A stretch of DNA of 27,689 bases. It comes from an uncultured Bacteroidota bacterium. Lineage in GTDB: Bacteria > Bacteroidota > Bacteroidia > Chitinophagales > Chitinophagaceae. Below are positions 7,397 to 14,905 of the stretch, piece after piece; the first letter of the stretch is position 1; each line of letters starts with the position of its first letter. The notes below the pieces were generated by a model, which had not been told where the DNA came from, ran no database searches, and worked only from the letters and a program-made list of their open reading frames with translations. The position numbers and the translations under genes were made by a program. Location of the stretch: the NCBI GenBank assembly GCA_946479615.1, contig CAMLGR010000049.1, positions 1-27,689 on the forward strand, given 5' to 3'.

Positions 7397-7675
7397 ATGA
7401 AGCAAGAAGAAAAAGGCAACCTACCACGTAAATCAAAAAGTACCAAATCATTAAAGGACAAGATCCATAAGCACATATCCGATAAAAATGATGTAATTAC
7501 CGATGATGATCTGAAAAATATACAGGTAGGTGAAGATTCTTTTGAGAAGGAGGCCGGCGCAATTGACGCACTTCCTGACGAAATCGACAAAGGAAGCAAA
7601 GAACTTTCCGATTCTGTCGCAAAGAAAAAATTAACCAGTACCTGGGATGTAATTAATGAAGAAGATACTCCGTAA
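7397..7675 (+). CDS. Small highly charged hypothetical protein
   Basis: This 92-aa protein has no signal peptide, no membrane segment and no cysteine. The N-terminal 35 residues are strongly basic (K/R/H-rich, KSLKDKIHKHISDK). The remainder is acidic with helical-looking stretches (DDDLKNIQVGEDSFEKEA, DEIDKGSKELSDSVAKKK) and ends TWDVINEEDTP. I do not recognise a family. It is bounded by hairpins on both sides, with a strong terminator after it, which supports an independent expressed gene. A cytoplasmic, possibly partly disordered protein is the most that can be said. Confidence 0.7.
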   Translation: MKQEEKGNLPRKSKSTKSLKDKIHKHISDKNDVITDDDLKNIQVGEDSFEKEAGAIDALPDEIDKGSKELSDSVAKKKLTSTWDVINEEDTP

Positions 7676-7678
7676 ATA

Positions 7679-7730
7679 AAAAATGAGAAAGGATATAAAA
7701 CAATGTTTTCCCTTTCTCATTTTTATTTCT
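7679..7730 (+). terminator. Strong rho-independent terminator
   Basis: A perfect 14-bp stem pairs 7679-7692 with 7711-7724 (AAATGAGAAAGG against CCTTTCTCATTT), followed by a T-rich run to about 7730. It starts 3 bases after the 92-aa gene's stop. It also shows that the frame running upstream of rpiA from 7703 is not coding. Confidence 0.88.
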
Positions 7731-7774
7731 TATTCCCTTCCCTGTTTCTTGTTTTATCTTTATCCTCTTACATT

Positions 7775-8464
7775 ATGAGTATGGATAATGAACAGGCAAA
7801 AAAAACAGCAGGTACAGAAGCAGTCAATTTAGTAGCACCCGGCATGATCGTCGGGATCGGTTCCGGTACCACCGTTTTTCATTTTATCAATGCACTGGCC
7901 GATAAAGTACGCCAGGGTCTTTCCTGCCAGGCAGTTCCCACTTCGTTACATACATTTTCCCTCGCACGTGAACAAGGCATACCGATGCTCACCTTAAATG
8001 AAGTACCGGCTATAGATATCGCCATCGACGGAGCAGATGAACTCGATGAACAACTTCAATTGATCAAAGGCGGAGGAGGTGCACTGCTCCAGGAAAAAAT
8101 GGTGGCTGCTGCTGCCAAAAGGTTTGTTGTGATTGCCGATAATAATAAGCTCAAAAAACAATTGGGAAATTTTCCTTTACCACTCGAAGTGATTCCTTAC
8201 GGATGGAAACAGGTAGCGAAAAATGTAGAGGAAAAGTATGCGATAAAAACCAGTTTGCGCAGTAAGGAAGGTCAGCCATTTATCTCCGATCATGGGCACT
8301 ATATACTGGACTGTCATTTTAATACCATTGAAAAGGCAACGGAACTGGATATAGCATTGCACCTGGTTCCCGGTGTAGTGGAAACAGGGTTGTTTATAGG
8401 CATGTGCAACGAAGCGATCATTGGTTACCCCGACGGAACTACCCGCAGGCTCCTTCGGCAATAA
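7775..8464 (+). CDS. rpiA: Ribose-5-phosphate isomerase A
   Basis: The enzyme interconverts ribose-5-phosphate and ribulose-5-phosphate in the non-oxidative pentose phosphate pathway, in the cytoplasm. The 229-aa length is normal for RpiA. Substrate and catalytic motifs are intact: GIGSGTT (27-33), DGADE (85-89, with the conserved Asp), KGGGGALLQEK (98-108, with the general-base Glu at 107) and PGVVETGLF (199-207). The frame extends upstream to 7703, but that part overlaps a transcription terminator and would add an odd hydrophobic leader. The ATG at 7775 (MSMDNEQAKK) fits the family; MDNEQ two codons later is an alternative. TATCTTTA at 7755-7762 is one mismatch from the -7 box, close to the start. 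Confidence 0.96.
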   Translation: MSMDNEQAKKTAGTEAVNLVAPGMIVGIGSGTTVFHFINALADKVRQGLSCQAVPTSLHTFSLAREQGIPMLTLNEVPAIDIAIDGADELDEQLQLIKGGGGALLQEKMVAAAAKRFVVIADNNKLKKQLGNFPLPLEVIPYGWKQVAKNVEEKYAIKTSLRSKEGQPFISDHGHYILDCHFNTIEKATELDIALHLVPGVVETGLFIGMCNEAIIGYPDGTTRRLLRQ

Positions 8465-8476
8465 GATTTATTCGGT

Positions 8477-8547
8477 AAAATGGTTAGTGGGGAATGGCGA
8501 GTGGTGAGTAGGAAGAAAAATCCCTATTTCCTACTAGCTTTTTACCA
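8477..8547. repeat. GTGGTGAGTAGG-type short-word inverted repeat
   Basis: Degenerate words (GGTTAGTGGGGAATGGCGAGTGGTGAGTAGGAA) are followed by a partial reverse complement (TTCCTAC ... TTTTTACCAC). The clearest pairing is GTAGGAA with TTCCTAC. It fills the gap between the convergent rpiA and 8566-9039 genes. Confidence 0.5.
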
Positions 8548-8565
8548 CATAGCGTCTCCGAAGAA

Positions 8566-9039
8566 TTATTCATGAATAGAATGATCGGCATTCCCTGAAA
8601 AGCTGAATGATACAGTGATCATTTTTTGCTGCGCACCTTCTACGGTGATATTTCCACCTGATAATAATACATCCGGCTCCAGACTATTCAGGCTCGATAC
8701 CAATGCATACCCATTGTAATTATTGCGATCCTGGATTTTCAGGATGATAATATCACGGAATCTTTCAGCAGCTACCGAGATATCTCCCTTGTAAGCATTC
8801 CTGGCAACAATGTTCATCAATTCACGTATCACAGGCGCTACCATAGCTGTTTCCCTTGTGATTTTTATATCACGTGAAACATGATTTACAATAATACTTT
8901 TGGTACGGTGCGCCTCGGTCATGCATTTCCCGAGAAACTGGTTGACCAGTAATTGTAAAGAAATAAGCGATTCATCTTTACCCGGATGCGCACTTTTTTT
9001 ACCACGCACAGTGTTATTGTTTCCTACAGTTGTTTTCAT
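8566..9039 (-). CDS. Stand-alone degenerate histidine-kinase-ATPase-like protein
   Basis: The 157-aa protein is not a recognised family member, but its order of motifs resembles the GHKL ATPase domain of sensor kinases. APVIRELMNIVARNA (about 67-81) parallels the N-box, IILKIQDRN (about 97-105) stands where DxGxG would be, and GGNITVEGAQQKMITVSFSF (about 127-146) parallels the closing GGxIxVxSxxGxGTxFxF strands. LLVNQFLGKCMTEAHR near 31-46 could be the remains of a dimerisation helix. The glycine-rich lid motifs are missing, so ATP binding is doubtful. It has no signal or membrane segment. It could act as an adaptor or decoy for a kinase. The resemblance is by eye and needs a profile search. 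Confidence 0.6.
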   Translation of the reverse strand: MKTTVGNNNTVRGKKSAHPGKDESLISLQLLVNQFLGKCMTEAHRTKSIIVNHVSRDIKITRETAMVAPVIRELMNIVARNAYKGDISVAAERFRDIIILKIQDRNNYNGYALVSSLNSLEPDVLLSGGNITVEGAQQKMITVSFSFSGNADHSIHE

Positions 9040-9298
9040 AAAGAGGGATATTCTTTTTATACGGTATTCAAACAGTCTTTCAATGGATCAGGGTGTAAAG
9101 AAAATGAAGTTGTGCTTGTAAAAAAATAGCATATTTCTCTTTTTGTATCCGTATCCTGACGACAGCCGCGATATTTCCCCTGACAGCCCGGTAAGTGTTT
9201 TCCAGCAAGAAAAGATTAATATAATATTTGGTTAAAGCAGGATTGATGCTGATCAAGATTAAAGGGAAAATACTCACCTTGAGATCAAAAATCGGCTT

Positions 9299-9721
9299 AT
9301 GAAAAAAATATACATTTTTACTTTACTTGTTTTTTTAATCACCGGCTGCAGTAAAGATTTCCTGAAAAAATATGATACAAGGATCGAAGGTGCCTGGCAA
9401 CTAGTAGATGTAGACCGCCAGGGAATTGGTGGAGGTATCAGTCATCTTGCTTTTATAGATGGACAATTCATATTCGGAGAAGATGGCAGTCTTACTTATA
9501 ACAGTCCCGGCGGTGCCGTGTATAAAGGAACCTGGGATATCAAGAAGAGGCAGAAAGCGGGCAACCGCGTACATACACTATTGGTATCAGTCGTCGATTT
9601 TACATCGCAGGATGTAAAGAGTGAATATTTTGATGAGATCGTTTTTACAGGTACCGACCATTTCAGGGCTTACATTCATGATAATTCCCATAGTTATTCA
9701 TTTCGTTTCAGGCGAAACTGA
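9299..9721 (+). CDS. Small lipoprotein, possibly lipocalin-like
   Basis: The 140-aa product begins MKKIYIFTLLVFLITGCSKD, a clear lipoprotein signal with lipobox ITGC and Cys17. The mature part is predicted from its pattern to be all beta: IEGAWQLVDVD (about 29-39), FIFGEDGSLTYNSPGG, YKGTWDIKK, HTLLVSVVDF, DEIVFTGTDHFRAY and YSFRFRR. This layout (G-x-W-x-L opening, then GxWxI) is like the lipocalin-like lipoproteins common in Bacteroidota. Asp19 after the Cys could affect sorting, but the rules in this phylum differ. Ligand and role are unknown. It lies alone between two minus-strand genes. Confidence 0.75.
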   Translation: MKKIYIFTLLVFLITGCSKDFLKKYDTRIEGAWQLVDVDRQGIGGGISHLAFIDGQFIFGEDGSLTYNSPGGAVYKGTWDIKKRQKAGNRVHTLLVSVVDFTSQDVKSEYFDEIVFTGTDHFRAYIHDNSHSYSFRFRRN

Positions 9722-9741
9722 AATATAAGGATATAAAAAAA

Positions 9742-9760
9742 CCAGGGGAAAAACCCCTGG
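9742..9760 (-). terminator. CCAGGGG hairpin, T-tract on minus strand
   Basis: The stem CCAGGGG (9742-9748) pairs with CCCCTGG (9754-9760) around AAAAA. The six A residues immediately before it become the U-tract on the minus strand, so it is best oriented for minus-strand transcripts, although it lies 21 bases after a plus-strand stop. It may act in both directions. Confidence 0.6.
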
Positions 9761-10079
9761 CTTAAATTGGCCCTCTTATAAACCAAATATTTTGAGTGTA
9801 TTTTATTGATTGTAAAGCGTTCTTTCAGCACTGTTTCATTCACGACGGCAGGACAAAGAAAGGTAATAACCGCAGTGTTTCATAGTATTTTCCGCTTTTT
9901 TTTAGTAATCTTTCTACTTTTTATAATAATCTCATATTCAATTAGATATACCTGATAACAGGCGGTTGTCCATATAAAAAATCGCTTATATTTCCGGTTT
10001 CCAGGTGTTTACTTTTAAACCATTCACTCAGGCGCCCGTGAATTTATAAGCCTGCATAGTAGATTCCGTATGGATCAAC
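9761..10079. other. AT-rich intergenic region
   Basis: About 320 bases between the lipoprotein terminator and the YbjQ-family gene's stop. No open frame of note, no tRNA fold and no clear repeat was found. One small inverted repeat, ATTCAC...GTGAAT, lies near 10021-10041. A minus-strand RNA ending at 9742-9760 is possible but has no other support. Confidence 0.4.
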
Positions 10080-10397
10080 TTATACCCTGACAGCAGTCCC
10101 TGAAGCGATAACCATCAGCATACTTCCATTACCACCGACCGTTTCAAAGTCGAGATCGATACCGATGATCGCATTAGCGCCGATCCCCTGCGCTTTTTGC
10201 TGAAGCTCGCGAAGCGCATCCTCCTTTGCTTCTTCAATCACTCTTTCGTAGGTTTTACTCCTGCCGCCGAATACATCGCGCAGGCCACCCAGGATATCCT
10301 TAAAGATATTGGCCCCGATAATGCTTTGCGCATTGACGATGCCGAGGTATTCCTGGACAGGTCTTCCTTCAATCATAGAAGTGGTTGTAATGATCAT
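10080..10397 (-). CDS. YbjQ/UPF0145 (DUF74) family protein
   Basis: From the ATG at 10397 the product is 105 aa, the usual length for this family. Typical features are MIITTT at the N-terminus, GRPVQEYLGIVNAQSIIGAN, the FGGRSKTYE motif (about 44-52), the EAKEDALRELQQKAQ helix and GANAIIGIDLDFE. The family forms a homopentameric ring sometimes described as a putative heavy-metal-binding domain; the physiological role is unsettled. A 23-residue longer frame begins upstream but has no family match and enters the spacer, so it is not used. It is probably cytoplasmic. Minus-strand TAATTTTA upstream is one mismatch from the -7 box. Confidence 0.93.
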   Translation of the reverse strand: MIITTTSMIEGRPVQEYLGIVNAQSIIGANIFKDILGGLRDVFGGRSKTYERVIEEAKEDALRELQQKAQGIGANAIIGIDLDFETVGGNGSMLMVIASGTAVRV

Positions 10398-10605
10398 GTG
10401 GTTGGTTTTAGAAAGTAAAATTAGTGACTGGATACCGATTTGGAAGATTTTCCCACAGAATGCCACGGATACGCGGAATGATAACTATGGACGATCCTCC
10501 ATATCCATGACATTTTTATTCGAATATCAACCCGGAGCATGGCAACATTATTCAATTTTTCCAATTGGTTCAATTCCTTGAAATTTGTTGCCTCAAACAA
10601 GCGCC

Positions 10606-11409
10606 ATGATCAAACTGTCTTTTCGTACCGGCACCCGGCTGGTTTTTGTAATTGCTATACTTCTCATTGCACAATCTGCTTTTTGCTGGGGCCTTACCGG
10701 TCACCGTGTCGTAGCAGAAATAGCAGAACGCAACCTGACTAAAAAAGCCAAAAAGGAATTATATAAACTGATCGGCAAACAAACACTGGCCTGGTGGTCA
10801 AACTGGCCCGATTTTATCAAATCGGATTCTACCTGGAACCATGTTTCCAAATGGCATTATATAGATCTGCCGGGGCATTTATCAAAAGATAGCTTTATCG
10901 CACAATTGAAAAGATTGCCGGGGAAAAATCTCTATACACAGATACAGGAAACAAAAGCCCAGTTAAAAGATAAATCATTGCCGATCGAGCAACGCCGTAT
11001 CGCACTCTATTTCCTTGTCCATTTTGCAGGAGATCTTCACCAGCCTTTACACGTAGGAAGAGATGAGGACCAGGGTGGTAATAAGATCACTGTATATTGG
11101 TTCGATCGCAAAACAAATCTTCATTCCGTCTGGGACAATGCCCTGATCGACTACCAGCAATACAGTTATTCTGAATATGCCGGTCTTTTGAATATTTCCG
11201 ATGCTAATCAAATAAAAAGCATACAGGCTGGTTCACTCGAAGACTGGTTCTATGAATCACACGGGCTTTCCGATGCTATTTATGATGCGACACCCAATGA
11301 ATCGAAACTCAGTTACAAATACAATTACCAGTTCCAGGATGTATTGAATCAACAATTGCTCCGCGGCGGTCTTCGCCTGGCAGCTTTGCTGAATGATGCG
11401 CTGGAATAA
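10606..11409 (+). CDS. S1/P1-family zinc-dependent nuclease, secreted
   Basis: The enzyme should be a tri-zinc nuclease degrading single-stranded nucleic acids and 3'-nucleotides outside the cytoplasm. From the ATG at 10606 (267 aa) the signal peptide ends AQSAFC, giving a mature N-terminal Trp28, which in this family ligates zinc through its free amino group. All nine expected ligands can be assigned: Trp28, His33, Asp69, His84, His139, Asp143, His149, His173 and Asp177. The order and spacing follow nuclease P1. The HFAGDLHQPLHVGR block is the family signature. A TTG seven codons upstream is a less likely start. The stop lies 4 bases from the convergent 11414-11902 gene. It may serve nucleotide or phosphate scavenging. 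Confidence 0.94.
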   Translation: MIKLSFRTGTRLVFVIAILLIAQSAFCWGLTGHRVVAEIAERNLTKKAKKELYKLIGKQTLAWWSNWPDFIKSDSTWNHVSKWHYIDLPGHLSKDSFIAQLKRLPGKNLYTQIQETKAQLKDKSLPIEQRRIALYFLVHFAGDLHQPLHVGRDEDQGGNKITVYWFDRKTNLHSVWDNALIDYQQYSYSEYAGLLNISDANQIKSIQAGSLEDWFYESHGLSDAIYDATPNESKLSYKYNYQFQDVLNQQLLRGGLRLAALLNDALE

Positions 11410-11413
11410 ATGA

Positions 11414-11902
11414 TTACTTCACTAATCCTTTTGCCTGTTCGGCCATGCACACTGCTGATGTGAGTAATACTTTCTGTTCATCAGGAGTTAATGTCACCGT
11501 GACCGCTTTTTTATCTGTACCGGTAAATACAAACTGAGTGACATTCAGCGTAGATAATTTTTGTAAAAAGGTAGGAGTTACCGTACTGCTGTTACGTGCG
11601 GTAAAATGGAAATTGCCATCGCAGTTCATACTTCCTGAATTCCTGTACGAAGCCTTGGCCTTGCTGCCTTCAAAATAAACAAATATGGTAGTCTGGTCAT
11701 CAAGGCATTTCTCCGGTACATTGAAAAAAAGATCGATCTCCTTCTTATCCGCATCGATCGACAGGGAAGCGCCGCGAAGGGCAATAAACCCGGTAGATAG
11801 CTTTGTTTCCTTCGTATAAGGATCCGTTTCATTCAATAGTTTACAATCCTGGGCCCCGGCCAGCAGGGGAAAGAAGAATGCGATCAGTAGTACAGGTTTC
11901 AT
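11414..11902 (-). CDS. Secreted hypothetical protein
   Basis: From the ATG at 11902 the product is 162 aa with a signal peptide, MKPVLLIAFFFPLLAGAQ. The longer frame to 11977 would place 25 extra residues before it. The mature part has three cysteines (near DCKLL, EKCLDD and NCDGNF) plus a fourth near the C-terminus (AVCMAEQ). Its strand-like segments include LFFNVPEK, TIFVYFEG and FHFTARN, suggesting a small beta fold. I do not recognise the family. It is convergent with the nuclease gene with only 4 bases between stops. Periplasmic or exported location is inferred from the signal peptide. Confidence 0.75.
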   Translation of the reverse strand: MKPVLLIAFFFPLLAGAQDCKLLNETDPYTKETKLSTGFIALRGASLSIDADKKEIDLFFNVPEKCLDDQTTIFVYFEGSKAKASYRNSGSMNCDGNFHFTARNSSTVTPTFLQKLSTLNVTQFVFTGTDKKAVTVTLTPDEQKVLLTSAVCMAEQAKGLVK

Positions 11903-12090
11903 GCGTATGATTGATGTCCGAAAATACGATTTCCCTGATTGTAAGACTGTTAAAAAAGAACCGCCTCGGCAATGCATCGGATCGTAAAACTCCCGCCCTG
12001 CGGGGCAACGGCAAATGATGGAATTACGTTATATTCATAACCCTGACAACCGGGCTTGCCGCTCAACTAAAAGGATGTGGGATCGCAACT

Positions 12091-14691
12091 ATGAGAAAGG
12101 TAGTGTTGATGCTGCTTCTTATTGTTTCCTCTTTAATTGCCAAAGCTGACCATATTACAGGTGGAGAAATGTACTATGTATTTATTGGCAATTCCGGCGG
12201 CACGTATAACTATGCGGTTACACTCAAACTTTTTATGCGTTGCAATTCAGGGCGGCAGTTTCCCGATCCGGCTATCATGTCTGTGTTTAACAAACAGGAC
12301 GGCAATCGTATCACTGATATTTCCATCGCGATCAGTACACGCGAAACGATCCAGCTCACGACATTCGATCCCTGCATTACCGATCCGCCCCAGGTTTGCT
12401 ACGAGGTAGCCTATTATAATTTCGTCGTGTCGGTTCCTCCTTCTTCTTCCGGCTATACTATTGCCAGCCAAGTCAATTATCGTATCAGGGGTATCAGCAA
12501 CCTCGACGGCAGCCAGGTAGGTGCCACTTATACCTGCGACATACCGGGCACTATCCCGAGAACGGATGGCCCTTCTAATAACAGTGCTGTATTTACCGGT
12601 TCTGACCTGGTGGTGGTCTGCGCAGGCAATTATTTTTCCTACAGCTTTGCAGCGAGAGATCCTGATGGCGACCCGATCCGTTATTCTTTTTGTTCCGCCT
12701 ACGCCAGTACGAATGGAGGCGCTAACGGATCGCCGGCAGGAATGCCTCCTTACCCTTCTGTTCCTTATAATGGCAATTATTCTTCGTCATTGCCATTGGG
12801 CGGCAGCGTATCGATCGATCCCAATACCGGGCTTATCACAGGCATTGCGCCAGCCGGTGGTGTTTACGTAGTAACGGTCTGCGCCGAAGAGATCAGGGGT
12901 GGCATAGTGATCGGCACCCAGCGAAAGGATCTGCAAATCAATATAGCCGATTGCAATATCGCCGCAGCAACCCTGGAACGCGATTATATGCTATGCGGCA
13001 CTACCCGGAATCTTTCTATCAATAATCTTTCGACCAGTCCGCTGATCCGCACAACCGATTGGGAAGTATATAATCCCGCAGGTAATTCCATATTTACATC
13101 TACCAATACCACGCTCAATTATACGTTTGCTACCAACGGCGTGTATAAAGTGCGGCTGATCGTTAACCGGGGTGGCGATTGTTCTGATACCACTACAGCA
13201 CCTGTTTATGTATTCCCGGGGCTGGCACCTGATTTTACCGCCACCGGTATTTGTATTAACAAGCCTACGGTATTTACCGATCAAACAACTTTACTATCCG
13301 GTTCTGTTAGTTCATGGGCCTGGGATTTTGGCGAACCCACTACGACACTCGATGTATCCGCATTGCAAAATGATGTATATACTTATCCTTTTACCGGTAT
13401 AAAAAATATCCGGTTGATCGTAATGACTACGGATGGCTGTCGCGATACAGTGTATAAAACAACAGAGATCATTGACAAACCGAGGATCAACCTGGCGTTT
13501 AAGGATACGCTGATCTGTGTAAATGACAGGGTGCAGTTACTCGCCAGCGGTATTGGAAATTTCGTGTGGTCGCCATTGGTGAATATGATTAATTCAACAA
13601 CAGGTTCTCCTACGGTATCTCCTGTTGTTACTACCAAATATTACGTGGATCTTGAAACTGATGGTTGCCGCAACCGTGATTCGGTATTGGTATCGGTGGT
13701 GGATCATGTGACATTGCAGATGATGGCCGATACGACGATTTGCCGGGGCGATACCATTCGTTTACATATTGTTTCAGATGGATTGCAATATGCCTGGACA
13801 TCTGCAGGGCAGATTATGAACCCTCTTGTTCAAAACCCGATGGTGATCACGCAGGGGACTGTTGTTCCTTACCAGGTGCTCGCTACTATTGGCGGCTGTT
13901 CTGCCAGTTCCTCCGTTGATGTTTCTACCGTGGCCTACCCGGTAGCTTATGCAGGCGCTGATACGATTATCTGTTACCATACCGCTGCACAATTGCAGGG
14001 TAGTACGGATGGGAGTTCCTGGCAATGGACACCGGCTTCTACGTTATCGAACACGTCTTTATTAAATCCTGTTGCCAAACCGGTAGCTGATTTCACCAAT
14101 TATATTCTTACGGTGTATGATACCAAAGGTTGCCCTAAGCCCGGTCGCGATACTGTGGGTGTAACGATGTTGCCACGGATCATTCCATTTGCAGGACATG
14201 ATACAGCAGTAACGATCCAGCAACCTTTACAATTGCATGCTACAGGTGGTGATGCTTATGTATGGTCGCCGCCTTATTCATTGTCGGATCCTTTTATAGC
14301 GGACCCCGTTGCCATTTTCGACGATCCATCGGAAGGTCTGCGGTATAAAGTGCAGGTGTTTAATATTGCCGGCTGTTCTGATACAGCTTCGCTGAAGATA
14401 AAAGTATTTGCTACGTTGCCAACAGTGTTTGTACCGACTGCTTTTACGCCAAATAACGATGGTAAAAATGATATCCTGCTTCCTGTTGCGGTGGGAATGA
14501 AATATGTCGAATACTTTAACATTTACAGCCGCTGGGGACAATTATTATTCAGCACAAAGGGCGGTACCGGCTGGGACGGACGGATCGGAGGGCAACAACA
14601 GGGAAGCAATACCTATGTGTGGATGGTAAAAGCGGTGGATTATAATGGAAAAATATACTTCCGGAAAGGAACCGTGACGCTGATAAAATGA
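12091..14691 (+). CDS. T9SS-exported PKD-type surface protein with CHU_C (gliding-motility type) C-terminal domain
   Basis: The 866-aa product has a signal peptide ending near LIAKA, then the DHITGGEMYY opening frequent in Bacteroidota surface proteins. Residues about 180-285 contain a cadherin-like or Ig-like segment with DPDGDPIRYSF. A PKD-like repeat near 375-460 includes AWDFGEPTT and YPFTGIKNIRLIV. Further Ig-like units follow (LICVNDRVQLLASGIGNFVWSP; TICRGDTIRLH; TIICYHTAAQLQG; HDTAVTIQQPLQLHATGGDAYVW). The last 90 residues, starting VFVPTAFTPNNDGKND near 779, are the type B T9SS sorting domain, with NIYSRWGQLLF and GWDGR. It should be exported and attached to the cell surface or released. 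The cargo function is unknown; repeated D/C-rich units suggest adhesion. It appears monocistronic. Confidence 0.93.
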   Translation: MRKVVLMLLLIVSSLIAKADHITGGEMYYVFIGNSGGTYNYAVTLKLFMRCNSGRQFPDPAIMSVFNKQDGNRITDISIAISTRETIQLTTFDPCITDPPQVCYEVAYYNFVVSVPPSSSGYTIASQVNYRIRGISNLDGSQVGATYTCDIPGTIPRTDGPSNNSAVFTGSDLVVVCAGNYFSYSFAARDPDGDPIRYSFCSAYASTNGGANGSPAGMPPYPSVPYNGNYSSSLPLGGSVSIDPNTGLITGIAPAGGVYVVTVCAEEIRGGIVIGTQRKDLQINIADCNIAAATLERDYMLCGTTRNLSINNLSTSPLIRTTDWEVYNPAGNSIFTSTNTTLNYTFATNGVYKVRLIVNRGGDCSDTTTAPVYVFPGLAPDFTATGICINKPTVFTDQTTLLSGSVSSWAWDFGEPTTTLDVSALQNDVYTYPFTGIKNIRLIVMTTDGCRDTVYKTTEIIDKPRINLAFKDTLICVNDRVQLLASGIGNFVWSPLVNMINSTTGSPTVSPVVTTKYYVDLETDGCRNRDSVLVSVVDHVTLQMMADTTICRGDTIRLHIVSDGLQYAWTSAGQIMNPLVQNPMVITQGTVVPYQVLATIGGCSASSSVDVSTVAYPVAYAGADTIICYHTAAQLQGSTDGSSWQWTPASTLSNTSLLNPVAKPVADFTNYILTVYDTKGCPKPGRDTVGVTMLPRIIPFAGHDTAVTIQQPLQLHATGGDAYVWSPPYSLSDPFIADPVAIFDDPSEGLRYKVQVFNIAGCSDTASLKIKVFATLPTVFVPTAFTPNNDGKNDILLPVAVGMKYVEYFNIYSRWGQLLFSTKGGTGWDGRIGGQQQGSNTYVWMVKAVDYNGKIYFRKGTVTLIK

Positions 14692-14697
14692 CTGTGC

Positions 14698-14862
14698 TGG
14701 CTGGAGATGTATTGATTTGGAGATTTGATGATGTAGTGATGTGCTGATCCGGGGATGTCCCGATCCTGGTTACCAGTAAATGATTAAGTGCGGCATTGAC
14801 ACATTTCCAAATCACCAAATCATCACATCCCCCAATCACCAAATTACCACCTCATCACATTA
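14698..14862. repeat. GATTTGGAGATTTG / CAAATCACCAAATC inverted short-word repeat
   Basis: Plus-strand words of type GATTTGGAGATTTGATGATG (about 14705-14745) face their rough reverse complement (TTTCCAAATCACCAAATCATCACAT, CCAATCACCAAATTACCACCTCATCACAT; about 14802-14862). The pairing is imperfect but continuous in character. The longest reading frame of the downstream gene runs back through this repeat, which is why the start was moved to 14906. Confidence 0.7.
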
Positions 14863-14872
14863 TCTTATTGAC

Positions 14873-14880
14873 TATTTTTG
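14873..14880 (+). promoter_or_regulatory. Candidate -7 box for the M42 peptidase run
   Basis: TATTTTTG matches TAnnTTTG exactly, 26 bases before the ATG at 14906. No TTTG box is seen at the usual 19-base distance upstream, where the repeat lies, so this is a weak call. Confidence 0.35.
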
Positions 14881-14905
14881 CCCTTCCAAAATAAATACAA
14901 ACTCA

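Noticed and set aside
7703..7774. N-terminal extension of RpiA from an upstream ATG
   Set aside because: It overlaps a perfect 14-bp terminator stem and T-tract, adds a hydrophobic leader unlike RpiA, and the family start fits 7775.
10398..10466. N-terminal extension of the YbjQ-family protein
   Set aside because: Homologues begin at MIITTT; the extra 23 residues lie in the spacer and resemble no part of the family.
14698..14862. CRISPR array
   Set aside because: The repeated words are short, degenerate and inverted, with no uniform repeat and spacer lengths and no cas genes nearby.
14780..14905. N-terminal extension of the M42 peptidase
   Set aside because: It translates an intergenic short-word repeat (NHQIITSPNHQITTS) and exceeds the family's usual N-terminus.
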